Assembly: GCA_002083775.1 (NCBI GenBank)
Contig: MTEI01000001.1
Span: 124,001 to 188,000, forward strand
Direction of reading: 5' to 3'
Source of the DNA: Rhodoferax ferrireducens
GTDB taxonomy: Bacteria > Pseudomonadota > Gammaproteobacteria > Burkholderiales > Burkholderiaceae_C
DNA length: 64,000 nt
Shown: positions 9,412 to 19,393 of the stretch, piece after piece
Layout of the letters: each line of letters opens with the position of its first letter
Position numbering within the stretch: position 1 is the first letter of the stretch
The notes under the pieces: generated by a model
Seen by the model: the letters and a program-made list of their open reading frames with translations, nothing else
Databases searched by the model: none
Told to the model about the DNA's origin: nothing
Made by a program: the position numbers and the translations under genes

Positions 9412-11777
9412 TCGCGCACCTTCAAAACGGCGACCAGGTCCAACCGGTCGATCTGGCGGCGCACCAGCAGCGCGCTGGTGATGCCTGCACCCAAAACAAT
9501 CAGCGCCGCCGACACATAAGTGGCGGGCTCGATCACCACAGAGAAATCTATCGCATCCGACGACATCAGCTGCATCATCAAGGTGGCCAGTGCCCAGCCC
9601 AGCAGGGCGCCAATGGGCAGCGCCAACAGCAATTCAGCACCAAGTTCTGCCAGCAGCAGCACCGATACTTCAGCCCGGGTCATGCCCAGCACGCGCAGGC
9701 TGGCCAGTTCCCAGGCCCGCTCGGACAACGCGATACGCGCCGCGTTGTAGATGATGCCCACCGCCATGGCCACCGCAAACAGCGTGAGGATGCCGCTGAA
9801 CACGCCCATGTTGCGCGAGGTGGTTTTGTTGAAGTTGTCCATGGAACTGGCTTTGTCAAACACCGCATTGATCAACGGCGCAGCTTTCACAGCTGCCCAG
9901 AAGGCCCCCATCGCTTGCGGGTCCACCTGCAACACTGCGTCAGCCACACCCGCACCATCGCGCGCCAGGGCGTTCATGGCATCCAGGTTCATGTAGAGCA
10001 GTTTGCCAAACAGGGTATGCACGATGTCGACCACTTCAACTTCGGTGTGCACCTGGTTCCACAGGCGGAACTCCAGCGCAATGTGGTCACCCACGCGGGC
10101 ACCCAGCGCGCGCGCCAGCAGCGCCGACAGCACCACGCCATGGGGCGGCATGGCTACCGGGCCGCGTTGCTCGTCCACCACCCGCAGTAGCCTGGCATCT
10201 GTGCGGTAACCAGTCAGTGCGGTATCTTCGCTGCGGCCGTGCAGAAGCACCCGCACGGGTTCGGTGCGGTAGGGCTCAGACGCCATCACGCCGGGTAAAC
10301 GGTTCAGGTCTTGCACCACGCCCAGCGGCACCGGGCGCTGAAAATTGACCAGCACATCGCCCTGCTGGACCTGGCGAAACTGCACGTCCACAATATGCGC
10401 AATGGCATCCAGCCAGAAGGCGCCCGAGATCTGCAGTGCCACTGACAGCGCAATCCCGGTCACCGTGAATGCAGCGCGCAGCGGGCGGCGTTCAAAGTTG
10501 CGGATCACCATCATGGCGCCGGTACTCACCCGGTGGCCTAGCCCAAGACGTTCAATCAGCGTGGGTTGGAAGCTGGGGGGTGACGGGGGCAGCATGGCTT
10601 GTGCAGGTTTGAGCCGAACCACAGCGTGGATCGCAGTCCAGGTGCCCAAAGCCGCTGCGCTGGCGGCCAGGGCCAGTGAGGTAACGATCAGCCACGGGTT
10701 GGTGCCGTAGGCCAAGCCGTTGAAGCGAAACACCTCGTCGTACAGGCCTAGCATGCCCCGCCCGATCAGCTCACTCACCCCCAGGCCCACCAGCACACCC
10801 AGCCCGGCAATGACCAGCGCCAGTTGGATGTAGTGCCAGGCAATCGCACCGTCGCTGTAGCCCAGCGCCTTGAGCGCGGCAATCTGGCTGCGCTGGGTGG
10901 CCACTTGCCGACTCAGCACCACGTTGAGAATGAACATGGCTACCGCCAGAAAGATCGACGGCAACACCGTGCCCATGACCTTGAGGGATGCCAGTTCGTC
11001 CTCCACAATCTTCGCCGACAACAGCTTGTCGCGCCCGGTCGCACCGATGGCCCCGTAGGGCGACAACAGGCGATCAACGCCAAGTATCACCGGCTGCACG
11101 GCGGAGCCAGTGTCCAGCCGCAAGGCCACCTGGTTGAACGCACCTTGCATGTCAAAGGCCTCGGTCATGCGGCCCGTATCGACCCACCAGATGCCAAATG
11201 ACTGGTCGTCGGGCGCGCCGCCCTGCGAAGCAAACACGTATTCGGGCGAGGCGGCGGTGCCGACCAACAACACGCGCACGCGTTTGCCGTTCAGGATGGC
11301 ATGCACGCTGTCGCCAGGGTTCAGGTTGTGTGCTGCTGCAAAACGGTCACTCACCAGGGCCTCCAGCACGCCGTCACGCTCGGGCCAGCGCCCGCGTTTC
11401 AGGGTCAGGGCGTTCATGCCTTGCCGACCGGTGTGCAAGCGCGCCAGGTCCACGCCAATAAAACGCCCGGTGACCGGCGGGGCAACGCCGGGCAGATCAA
11501 CCTGCGCGTCAAACACCACATCCAGCTTGACCTCAGCCACACCGGGCAAGGCCGCCAACCGCTGGCGCAAATGCACTGGCGCGCGCTTGACGCTGGCAAA
11601 CACCTCGGCCAGCCGGTTATCGCGGTAAAAGGCATCACGCGAGCCTTTGAGCGATTCGTGCACCGAGAACATGCCGACAAACCCGGCCACACCAATCGCC
11701 ACCACCAGCGCAATCGTGGCCACCTGGGCACGTAAACGCGTCAGGTCGCGCCAGAGCTTGATGTGGATGGCTTTCAT
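9408..11777 (-). CDS. FtsX/MacB-type ABC transporter permease, duplicated FtsX domains
   Basis: Two FtsX-like TM blocks and large extracytoplasmic domain; overlaps adaptor gene by 4 nt. Confidence 0.88.
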   Translation of the reverse strand: MKAIHIKLWRDLTRLRAQVATIALVVAIGVAGFVGMFSVHESLKGSRDAFYRDNRLAEVFASVKRAPVHLRQRLAALPGVAEVKLDVVFDAQVDLPGVAPPVTGRFIGVDLARLHTGRQGMNALTLKRGRWPERDGVLEALVSDRFAAAHNLNPGDSVHAILNGKRVRVLLVGTAASPEYVFASQGGAPDDQSFGIWWVDTGRMTEAFDMQGAFNQVALRLDTGSAVQPVILGVDRLLSPYGAIGATGRDKLLSAKIVEDELASLKVMGTVLPSIFLAVAMFILNVVLSRQVATQRSQIAALKALGYSDGAIAWHYIQLALVIAGLGVLVGLGVSELIGRGMLGLYDEVFRFNGLAYGTNPWLIVTSLALAASAAALGTWTAIHAVVRLKPAQAMLPPSPPSFQPTLIERLGLGHRVSTGAMMVIRNFERRPLRAAFTVTGIALSVALQISGAFWLDAIAHIVDVQFRQVQQGDVLVNFQRPVPLGVVQDLNRLPGVMASEPYRTEPVRVLLHGRSEDTALTGYRTDARLLRVVDEQRGPVAMPPHGVVLSALLARALGARVGDHIALEFRLWNQVHTEVEVVDIVHTLFGKLLYMNLDAMNALARDGAGVADAVLQVDPQAMGAFWAAVKAAPLINAVFDKASSMDNFNKTTSRNMGVFSGILTLFAVAMAVGIIYNAARIALSERAWELASLRVLGMTRAEVSVLLLAELGAELLLALPIGALLGWALATLMMQLMSSDAIDFSVVIEPATYVSAALIVLGAGITSALLVRRQIDRLDLVAVLKVRE

Positions 11778-11785
11778 GGTTGGCG

Positions 11786-12523
11786 TTACCAGTTCAGGCT
11801 GCAGGCGGCCATTTTGTGAGTGTTGGCACGGGCTTCGACTATCCGGCCGTCGGCCAGGCGCAACACGCGATCCGCCATTTCGGCAATCGGTGCGTTGTGG
11901 GTGATCACCACGGTGGTGGTGCCCAACGTGCGGTTCACCTGTTCAATCGCCTGCAACACCATCACGCCCGTGGCGCAGTCGAGCGCGCCGGTGGGCTCGT
12001 CGCATAACAAGACGGCAGGATTTTTGGCGATGGCGCGCGCAATCGCCACGCGCTGCTGTTCACCGCCGGAGAGTTGCGAGACAAAGTGATTCATGCGCTC
12101 ACCCAGGCCCACCAGCGCCAGCGCGTCTTCAGGCGGCATTGGCTCCAAAGCCAGATCCGTCACCAGCGCCACGTTTTCACGCGCGGTCAGGCTGGGGATC
12201 AAGTTGTAGAACTGGAACACAAAACCCACATGCTCACGCCGGTAACGCGTCAGCTCGGCATCGTCGGCACCGATGAGCTCGTGCGTCTGCCCCGCATGGG
12301 TCCAGCAGGCTGAGCCGCTGGTGGCGGTGTCCAGGCCGCCCAGGATGTTGAGCAAGGTTGACTTGCCGCTGCCCGAAGCGCCTAGCAACACCACAAATTC
12401 GCCCTGCACGATATCCAGGTCAACCCCACGCAAGGCGTGCACAGCGGTATCCCCGTCGCCATAAACCTTGGTCAGGCCACGCGCTTTGAAAACCGGTGCA
12501 GAGTGAGTTCTTGGGGTGTCCAT
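11786..12523 (-). CDS. LolD/MacB-type ABC transporter ATP-binding protein
   Basis: [51 protein letters not shown]; start reassigned to ATG at 12523. Confidence 0.93.
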   Translation of the reverse strand: MDTPRTHSAPVFKARGLTKVYGDGDTAVHALRGVDLDIVQGEFVVLLGASGSGKSTLLNILGGLDTATSGSACWTHAGQTHELIGADDAELTRYRREHVGFVFQFYNLIPSLTARENVALVTDLALEPMPPEDALALVGLGERMNHFVSQLSGGEQQRVAIARAIAKNPAVLLCDEPTGALDCATGVMVLQAIEQVNRTLGTTTVVITHNAPIAEMADRVLRLADGRIVEARANTHKMAACSLNW

Positions 12524-12670
12524 CCCGTAAGGCTCATGAGGAGGTTTGAGCTTACGCCGAAACGGTTCGGCAGAAAAGTGCGCGTGGCTACGAACCGGAC
12601 AAGTAGAACGCCCAGGGGGCAGCTCACTTGGTGGTCCAATCTGCACTTGACCCATCTTCAAAGGTTCCTC

Positions 12671-13153
12671 ATGACCCGCATCTGCATCCGACTGCCCAGC
12701 CAGTTCGCGTTTTCTACCGACATCACGCTGTATCAGAGCCACCTGAATTACGGTGGCCATCTGGACAATGCGCTGTTGCTGACCGTGGTGTCGGAGGCGC
12801 GGGTCAGGTTCTTCAAATCACTTGGCTACACCGAGCTTGACGTGGAAGGCGTCGGGATTTTGGTGGCGGATGCCGCGCTGCAGTACCGCTCAGAAGCGTT
12901 TCATGGTGAGGTGATGGTGGTGCGCCTGGGAGCGACCGACCTGGGCCGCAAGGGGTTTGATCTGGTGTGGTCGATGAACGAGCTCACCACCCAACGTGAG
13001 GTTGCGCGTGGCAAAACCGGCATCGTGTTTTTTGACTACGCCAACCACCAGGTGGTGCCGATGCCTGCCGCTTTTCGCGACAAGATGGCCCGGTTCAAGG
13101 CACCCAGTGCCTTGGAGGCGTCGTTAGCGCAGTCGGAATTGGTTCCGGCCTGA
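12671..13153 (+). CDS. Acyl-CoA thioesterase (4HBT hotdog fold)
   Basis: [37 protein letters not shown]...; start reassigned to ATG at 12671. Confidence 0.8.
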   Translation: MTRICIRLPSQFAFSTDITLYQSHLNYGGHLDNALLLTVVSEARVRFFKSLGYTELDVEGVGILVADAALQYRSEAFHGEVMVVRLGATDLGRKGFDLVWSMNELTTQREVARGKTGIVFFDYANHQVVPMPAAFRDKMARFKAPSALEASLAQSELVPA

Positions 13154-13206
13154 CGCGGCAAGTGGGTGGCGTTTAGGCGCTTAACGCGCTTATTGCCCGG
13201 CACCTG

Positions 13207-13701
13207 TCACGGGAAAATGATGTTGTTGTCATTGCGGGCGCATTCCGGCGGCTGACCATAACCCGTCGAGCGCACTTGCTGCTCTTGGGAAAGCTCCACC
13301 TGGAACCATTGGCAGAAGTGGTTTTCATAGCGGTAGTTCCACACCACACCGCGCGAGCGCCCCAGCCCCTGCGTTTCACTGGGTCGGCCCAGGCGTTGGC
13401 GGACTTCGGCCTGAGCCATGCCGGGCGTGATGAGATTGAAGTTTGGCTCGGTCAATACCTGCTCGGCGTTGATGATCTTGCCTTCGGTATCCACATCCAC
13501 AAACCAGGTGTGGTGGCCCATCGGCCCGCGCGGAAACTCCAGCCGGGTGCCGCTGGCGGTTTGGCGCACGGTGTCGGGTTGACCCATTTGGGCGACCAGT
13601 TGGGCTTGGGTCAAACCGGTCACGTTGGCGGGTGGCGCGTAACCGCTGCACGCTGTCAGAAAAGACAGCGCCATAAGGCTCCAAGTAGAAAAACGCATCA
13701 C
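13207..13701 (-). CDS. SmpA/OmlA-like small lipoprotein
   Basis: Signal peptide with lipobox LTACS; repeated motifs LTQAQLVAQMGQPDTV and ITPGMAQAEVRQRLGRPSE. Confidence 0.7.
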   Translation of the reverse strand: MMRFSTWSLMALSFLTACSGYAPPANVTGLTQAQLVAQMGQPDTVRQTASGTRLEFPRGPMGHHTWFVDVDTEGKIINAEQVLTEPNFNLITPGMAQAEVRQRLGRPSETQGLGRSRGVVWNYRYENHFCQWFQVELSQEQQVRSTGYGQPPECARNDNNIIFP

Positions 13702-13849
13702 AGTGTCTCCCGATGGATTGGCTGATATCAGACCGTCTTTGACGACAGGGGTAGGGCGTAGTGTGCACCTGTGGCGACGAATATCAAGTAACCCTCAGTG
13801 CAGTCGGCGACGTGGATGCAGGCAATCCCCTGCAAGCAACACCCAAAGA

Positions 13850-13881
13850 AAAAGCCCACTATTTATTAATAGTGGGCTTTC
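13850..13881 (-). terminator. Terminator downstream of tRNA-Lys
   Basis: aaagcccactatt-tatt-aatagtgggcttt with T-rich run on the minus strand. Confidence 0.8.
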
Positions 13882-13892
13882 GTTATCTGGCT

Positions 13893-13968
13893 TGGTGGGA
13901 ACTGAGAGATTCGAACTCTCGACCTACGGATTAAGAGTCCGCTGCTCTACCAGCTGAGCTAAGTTCCC
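13893..13968 (-). tRNA. tRNA-Lys (anticodon CTT)
   Basis: GGGAACTTAGCTCAGCTGGTAGAGCAGCGGACTCTTAATCCGTAGGTCGAGAGTTCGAATCTCTCAGTTCCCACCA; cloverleaf, T-loop GTTCGAATC, encoded CCA. Confidence 0.97.
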
Positions 13969-14056
13969 GTTCTGCAAGCAGTATGCGCCGCTTACCGAAG
14001 CCGCAAATTATAGCCAGAAAGTGGATGGTTTTGGCCCACCATGGCAGCCGTTAGCG

Positions 14057-15034
14057 CTACATCAACAGGTGTTCACCCGCGTTGTCGCCACCCAGGGTGA
14101 CGTAGTTCACCTTGCGGATGTCCATGAGTTTTTTGCCGCCTGAGTAGCTGATGGAGCTTTGCACGTCCTGCTCCATCTCGATCAGCGTGTCGGCCAGTTT
14201 GCCCTTGATGGGCTCCAGAATGCGCTTGCCTTCGACGTGTTTGTATTCGCCCTTGTTGAAGTCGCTGGCCGAGCCGTAATACTCTTTGTACAGCCTGCCG
14301 TCCACCTCCACTGTCTGGCCGGGGCTTTCTTCGTGGCCGGCAAATAACGAGCCAATCATGACCATGGTGGCGCCAAAACGCACGCTTTTGGCAATGTCGC
14401 CATGGTCGCGGATGCCGCCGTCGGCAATGATCGGTTTGGTGGCCACGCGGGCACACCATTTGAGCGCGCTGAGTTGCCAACCGCCGGTGCCGAAACCAGT
14501 TTTGAGTTTGGTGATGCAGACCTTGCCCGGGCCGATGCCGACCTTGGTGGCGTCGGCACCCCAGTTTTCCAGGTCAATCACCGCTTCGGGCGTGGCCACG
14601 TTGCCGGCAATGATGAAGGTGCTGGGAATTTTTTCGCGTAGGTAGGCAATCATGTTTTTCACGCTATCGGCATGGCCGTGGGCGATGTCGATGGTGATGT
14701 ACTCAGGCGTCAAGCCCAGCGCCACAAGTTGATCCACCGCGTCGTAGTCGGGCTTTTTCACGCCTAGCGATATGGAAGCGTACAGGCCCAGCGCCTTCAT
14801 GTCCTGGACAAACTTCACGTTGTCCAAGTCAAAGCGGTGCATCACATAAAAGTAACCGTGCTGCGCCAGCCAGACACATATCGGCTGGCTCACCACGGTT
14901 TTCATGTTGGCCGGCACCACCGGGATGCGAAAGCGGCGCGGGCCCAGTTCCACGCTGGCATCACATTCGGAGCGGCTTTCTACCCGGCATTTGCGGGGCA
15001 GCAGCAGGATGTTGTCGTAGTCAAAAATTTCCAT
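14057..15034 (-). CDS. guaC: GMP reductase
   Basis: [70 protein letters not shown]. Confidence 0.93.
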   Translation of the reverse strand: MEIFDYDNILLLPRKCRVESRSECDASVELGPRRFRIPVVPANMKTVVSQPICVWLAQHGYFYVMHRFDLDNVKFVQDMKALGLYASISLGVKKPDYDAVDQLVALGLTPEYITIDIAHGHADSVKNMIAYLREKIPSTFIIAGNVATPEAVIDLENWGADATKVGIGPGKVCITKLKTGFGTGGWQLSALKWCARVATKPIIADGGIRDHGDIAKSVRFGATMVMIGSLFAGHEESPGQTVEVDGRLYKEYYGSASDFNKGEYKHVEGKRILEPIKGKLADTLIEMEQDVQSSISYSGGKKLMDIRKVNYVTLGGDNAGEHLLM

Positions 15035-15175
15035 GGTCAAGCGCCTTATCAATGGGTTGAAAACAGAGCGCTTGGATTGCCGCCGGTGGGTGTAGGCAGC
15101 GGCACAGCGGCCGCGCGGACACAAAAAACCGGGCTGCAATTGCTTGGGCCCGGTGACTGATTCTAGTCGCTTTGG

Positions 15176-15925
15176 CTACCTGGCCTGGTATTCAGGGGCG
15201 GGCTGACAAGCGGACTGCACGGCAGCAAGAACTCGGCCCTGCGCGTCCTGCACCCAGCCCGCCACCCGCAGGCGATCTGTTGCCACAGCGTCTGGCAGGC
15301 TCATGGCACGCACTTCATTGAAATCAAGGCCTTCCTGATTTAGTAGCTTCTCGCCCATATGCCATAAGGGCTGGAGGGCATTTTTAACCACATATCTCGG
15401 AACGGGTGAGCCGGCTGTATCCACGGGCACGGTTTCCAGCAACACCACCCAGCCCGTGACCGGCAACGCCAGCGCCGTGTTTGGCGGCAGGCGCAGCGAG
15501 ATCAACACGCCCATGTAGTTGCCCACGGCTGGCCCATGCGCAACACGCATCATGGTCATTGGCTCGCCAGGGATGGCGGTGAGCAGGTGGTCTTGGCTGG
15601 CAACGGGTGAACGTTGCAGCGCTGCCAGTCGGACCCGTGCATCGCTGTTGGCAGCCGCAGCCAGTGCAGCGGCGTCGCCCTGGCTGCCCGGTACGAGCCA
15701 GTCGAGTGTCAACGCGTTGGGTGGACTGCTTGGCGTGGCGGGGTCTGCCCAGCAACTGGCGCAGTCGGCGTTGGTGAAACGTTCAAACAGTGCGCTGGGT
15801 GCGGGCTGGCCATCGCTGCTGCAGGCGCTTTGGCTGTGCGCCAACGGGGCAGCCAACGCGGTCAGCAGCAGCCAGCCAGCTCGCGCCCAGGGCTTGGCGG
15901 AGCGTTTTCGCAGGGGTGGGGTCAT
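15176..15925 (-). CDS. Secreted hypothetical protein
   Basis: Signal peptide WLLLTALAAPLAHSQSACSS and TNADCASCWADP; codes across palindromic repeat copy J. Confidence 0.6.
   Translation of the reverse strand: MTPPLRKRSAKPWARAGWLLLTALAAPLAHSQSACSSDGQPAPSALFERFTNADCASCWADPATPSSPPNALTLDWLVPGSQGDAAALAAAANSDARVRLAALQRSPVASQDHLLTAIPGEPMTMMRVAHGPAVGNYMGVLISLRLPPNTALALPVTGWVVLLETVPVDTAGSPVPRYVVKNALQPLWHMGEKLLNQEGLDFNEVRAMSLPDAVATDRLRVAGWVQDAQGRVLAAVQSACQPAPEYQAR
15339..15388. repeat. Class-1 palindromic repeat, copy J, in frame inside a CDS
   Basis: tttagtagcttctcgcccatatgccataagggctggagggcattttt; encodes KNALQPLWHMGEKLLN on the minus strand. Confidence 0.7.
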
Positions 15926-15949
15926 CGGTCGCCTTTCTACAATGAACCC

Positions 15950-18391
15950 ATGTTTTCTACCATGACCCCCCAAACCCCGGATGCCGGCCTGCTACATAAC
16001 CTTAACCCCGAGCAGCTGGCCGCTGTCACCTTGCCGGCCGAGCACGCACTGATTCTGGCTGGTGCCGGTTCCGGCAAAACCCGGGTGCTGACCACGCGCA
16101 TTGCCTGGCTGCTGCAAACCGGCCAGGTGTCGCCGGGCGGCATTCTGGCGGTGACCTTCACCAACAAAGCCGCCAAGGAGATGATGACGCGCCTGGGCGC
16201 GATGCTGCCGGTGAACGTGCGTGGCATGTGGATTGGCACTTTCCACGGCCTGTGCAACCGGTTTTTGCGCGCCCATTACAAGCTGGCCAACCTGCCGCAA
16301 GCGTTTCAGATTCTGGACACGCAAGACCAGCTCTCCAGCATCAAGCGCCTCTACAAACAGTTTGGCATTGACGACGAGCGTTACCCGGTCAAACAGATGC
16401 AGTGGTTCATTGGCGGCTGCAAGGAAGACGGCCTGCGCCCGAACATGGTCCCGGCCAAAGACCCGGAAACCCGCAAAAAGGTCGAGATCTACCAGCTCTA
16501 CGAGGAGCAATGTCAGCGTGAAGGCGTGGTCGATTTTGGCGAGCTGATGCTGCGCAGCTACGAGCTGCTGCGTGACAACGACCCGATCCGTGAGCATTAC
16601 CAGCGGCGTTTCCGGCACATCCTGATCGACGAGTTTCAGGACACCAACAAGCTGCAATACGCCTGGATCAAGATGCTGGCGGGCACCGGCGCGCACAGCA
16701 GTGTCGACGGCGCGTTTCAGCCCACCGGTTGTGTGCTGGCCGTGGGCGACGATGACCAGAGCATCTACGCCTTTCGCGGTGCACGCGTGGGCAACATGGC
16801 TGACTTTGTGCAGGAGTTCCATGTCCAGCATCAGATCAAGCTGGAAGAAAACTACCGCAGCGGCAGCAACATCCTCGACAGTGCCAACGCGCTGATCGCC
16901 AACAACAGCAAACGCCTGGGCAAAAACCTGCGCACCGCGCAAGGTCCGGGTGAGCCCGTGCGTGTGTTCGAGGCCACCAGCGACTTTGCCGAAGCCAACT
17001 GGATGGTCGACGAGATGAAGCAGCTGGTGCGGGAAGACGTCGAGCGCAAAGAAATCGCTGTGCTGTACCGCAGCAACGCCCAAAGCCGGGTGATCGAAAC
17101 CGCTCTTTTTAACAACGGCATGCCGTACAAGGTCTATGGCGGCCTGCGCTTTTTTGAGCGCGCCGAAATCAAGAACGCGCTAGCTTACCTGCGCCTGCTG
17201 GAAAACCCGCGTGACGACACCAGCTTCATGCGGGCGGTGAACTTTCCGCCGCGCGGCATCGGCGCACGCAGCCTGGAGCAATTGCAGGACTTGGCGCGCG
17301 CCAGCGGTTGCGCTTTGAGCGATGCGGTCAGCGGCCTGAGCGGCAAAGCCGGCACGAACATTGGTGCGTTTCTGGCGGGTATCGACGTGTTGCATGAACA
17401 AACACAAGGCTTGAGCCTGCGCGACATCATCGCCGCCACGCTGGAGCACAGCGGCCTGATCACCCATTACAAAGCCGACCGCGAAGGCGCCGATCGGGTG
17501 GAGAACTTGGAGGAACTGGTCAACGCCGCCGAGAGTTTTGTCAGCATCGAAGGTTTTGGCCGCGACGCAATCGCCCTGCCGGTGGATGAACTGGGACAGG
17601 CTTTGACGCAATCCCCTGCCTCGCAAGGGCTGGACCTGAACCAGCCGGTGCTGGACATTCCCGCGCCCGACCTGGAGACTGGTGAAACCTTGTCGCCGTT
17701 GGCCGCCTTTCTGACGCACGCCGCGCTGGAGGCCGGTGACAACCAGGCGCAGGCCGGGCAGGACGCCATCCAGCTCATGACGGTGCACGCCAGCAAGGGG
17801 CTGGAATTTGACTGCGTATTCATCACCGGCATGGAAGAAGGCCTGTTTCCGCACGAAAACTCGATGACGGACCGCGACAGCCTGGAGGAAGAACGCCGCC
17901 TGATGTACGTAGCCATCACCCGCGCACGCAAACGCCTGTACCTGAGCCATTCGCAGACCCGCATGTTGCACGGCCAGACGCGTTACAACATGAAGAGCCG
18001 GTTTTTTGAGGAACTGCCCGAAGAGGCGCTGAAATGGATCACACCCAAACAATCCGGCTATGCCGGGCACAGCGCTGGCGGCTTTGTTGGTGGCAGTTTT
18101 GGCTCTGGCGGTAGTTCATATTCAGGAGCTACCAGCCCTTATGCTGAAAGGGATAGAGGCCAATTTGGCACTGATTATTCAAAGTACTCAGCCCCGGTGC
18201 CACCGCAGCGCCAGGAGGCCAGTGGCCACAGTTTCAAGGTCGGCCAGAAGCTGTTTCACGCCAAGTTTGGCGAAGGCACGGTGCTGGCGCTGGAAGGTGT
18301 TGGTGACGATGCCCGCGCCCAGATCAACTTCCCGCGCCACGGCGTAAAGTGGCTGGCGCTGAGTGTGGCCAAGCTGACGCCGCTGCCTTGA
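15950..18391 (+). CDS. uvrD: UvrD/PcrA/Rep-type superfamily 1 DNA helicase
   Basis: LILAGAGSGKTRVL, VTFTNKAAKEM, DEFQDTN, VGDDDQSIYAFRGA, TVHASKGLEFD, YVAITRARKRL; C-terminal GQKLFHAKFGEGTVL tail. Confidence 0.95.
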   Translation: MFSTMTPQTPDAGLLHNLNPEQLAAVTLPAEHALILAGAGSGKTRVLTTRIAWLLQTGQVSPGGILAVTFTNKAAKEMMTRLGAMLPVNVRGMWIGTFHGLCNRFLRAHYKLANLPQAFQILDTQDQLSSIKRLYKQFGIDDERYPVKQMQWFIGGCKEDGLRPNMVPAKDPETRKKVEIYQLYEEQCQREGVVDFGELMLRSYELLRDNDPIREHYQRRFRHILIDEFQDTNKLQYAWIKMLAGTGAHSSVDGAFQPTGCVLAVGDDDQSIYAFRGARVGNMADFVQEFHVQHQIKLEENYRSGSNILDSANALIANNSKRLGKNLRTAQGPGEPVRVFEATSDFAEANWMVDEMKQLVREDVERKEIAVLYRSNAQSRVIETALFNNGMPYKVYGGLRFFERAEIKNALAYLRLLENPRDDTSFMRAVNFPPRGIGARSLEQLQDLARASGCALSDAVSGLSGKAGTNIGAFLAGIDVLHEQTQGLSLRDIIAATLEHSGLITHYKADREGADRVENLEELVNAAESFVSIEGFGRDAIALPVDELGQALTQSPASQGLDLNQPVLDIPAPDLETGETLSPLAAFLTHAALEAGDNQAQAGQDAIQLMTVHASKGLEFDCVFITGMEEGLFPHENSMTDRDSLEEERRLMYVAITRARKRLYLSHSQTRMLHGQTRYNMKSRFFEELPEEALKWITPKQSGYAGHSAGGFVGGSFGSGGSSYSGATSPYAERDRGQFGTDYSKYSAPVPPQRQEASGHSFKVGQKLFHAKFGEGTVLALEGVGDDARAQINFPRHGVKWLALSVAKLTPLP
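18119..18169. repeat. Class-1 palindromic repeat, copy B, in frame inside uvrD tail
   Basis: attcaggagctaccagcccttatgctgaaagggatagaggccaatttggc; reverse complement aligns closely with copy A. Confidence 0.75.
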
Positions 18392-18490
18392 ACCAGCATC
18401 ATCAGGCGCTGTCTGGGTATGTTGCTGCCGGGTCAAAAGTAGCAGGTTGACGCCAAGGTCTTTGCCTTTTACCCTGACTGTCACCCTGAC

Positions 18491-18563
18491 TGTCCTGCCG
18501 GACCACGACCCGGCATTCATGATGTCACCTTGCATGGATTGCGGGTCGCGCCCGCAATGACGG
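18491..18563. repeat. REP-like double palindrome (family 2)
   Basis: tgtcctgccggaccacgacccggcattcatgatg...tgcatggattgcgggtcgcgcccgcaatgacgg. Confidence 0.75.
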
Positions 18564-18604
18564 CCTTCTTTCGGCCTTCGGAGAAGGCGTCATTTCCCTG
18601 CCAG

Positions 18605-19393
18605 TCAGTCAGGCTGCCTGCCAGCATCCACCGGCGCCTCAAAGCTGTCACGGTAAGTGAAATACAGCGAGGTGAAGAACATCGCTGCCACCAGCAGCAA
18701 GGCGGGAAATAACATCACGCTGGCCAGGCTGGGGCTGCCGAAGATGGCGGATGCGGCAGTCACGGTCAGCACCGCGCCCACCATGATGCCCATCCACAAA
18801 AACGCGAACACCGTCAGTGCCCAGAAATTGCGTCCACAGGCCACGATGCTGAAAAACATGGCTTTGAGCGCGGGCAAATTCTGCCAGTAGACCAGCGCCG
18901 GGGCGTGCCAGAACAGCAGTGACAGCGGCAGGTGCAAGCCGATGAAGGTCCACATGGCCATCTGGAAGCTGCCTGCGCTCATCATCTCGGTGGTGGGCGC
19001 CTGGCCACCAAGGTACATGCGGGCAAAACCCCCATCGTCGATCAGGTAAGACGCCCCGATGGCGCACAGAAACCCGGTGGCGTAGAAGCCGCCCAGCAAC
19101 AGCATGGCGCGCAGTTTGACCGGCCCGGCGCGAAAAGCGCTCAGCAGGATCAGCGGCATGGGAAATTTGCCTTGGGCGGCCTCGCGGCTGGCGGCCATCA
19201 GCCCCAGGGTGATGGCTGGCAGCAACGTCATGGCCAATGGCAGACCCACCAGTGGCACCATGGTAGCCACTGACATCAGGGCCATGAACATGAAAAACAG
19301 CCCGGCCAGCGCCAGCGGTTGTTTCAGGAAAGTCTGCACACCCAGGCGAACCCAGATGGCCCCGGTGCGGGCAGGAACCAGATTGAGCTTCAT
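18605..19393 (-). CDS. BPSS1780-type multi-pass membrane protein
   Basis: MKLNLVPARTGAIWVRLGVQTFLKQPLALAGLFFMFM and several TM segments. Confidence 0.8.
   Translation of the reverse strand: MKLNLVPARTGAIWVRLGVQTFLKQPLALAGLFFMFMALMSVATMVPLVGLPLAMTLLPAITLGLMAASREAAQGKFPMPLILLSAFRAGPVKLRAMLLLGGFYATGFLCAIGASYLIDDGGFARMYLGGQAPTTEMMSAGSFQMAMWTFIGLHLPLSLLFWHAPALVYWQNLPALKAMFFSIVACGRNFWALTVFAFLWMGIMVGAVLTVTAASAIFGSPSLASVMLFPALLLVAAMFFTSLYFTYRDSFEAPVDAGRQPD

Noticed and set aside
13703-13957. ORF ending LVGTERFELSTYGLRVRCSTS
   Set aside because: Antisense read-through of the tRNA-Lys gene; a familiar spurious ORF pattern.
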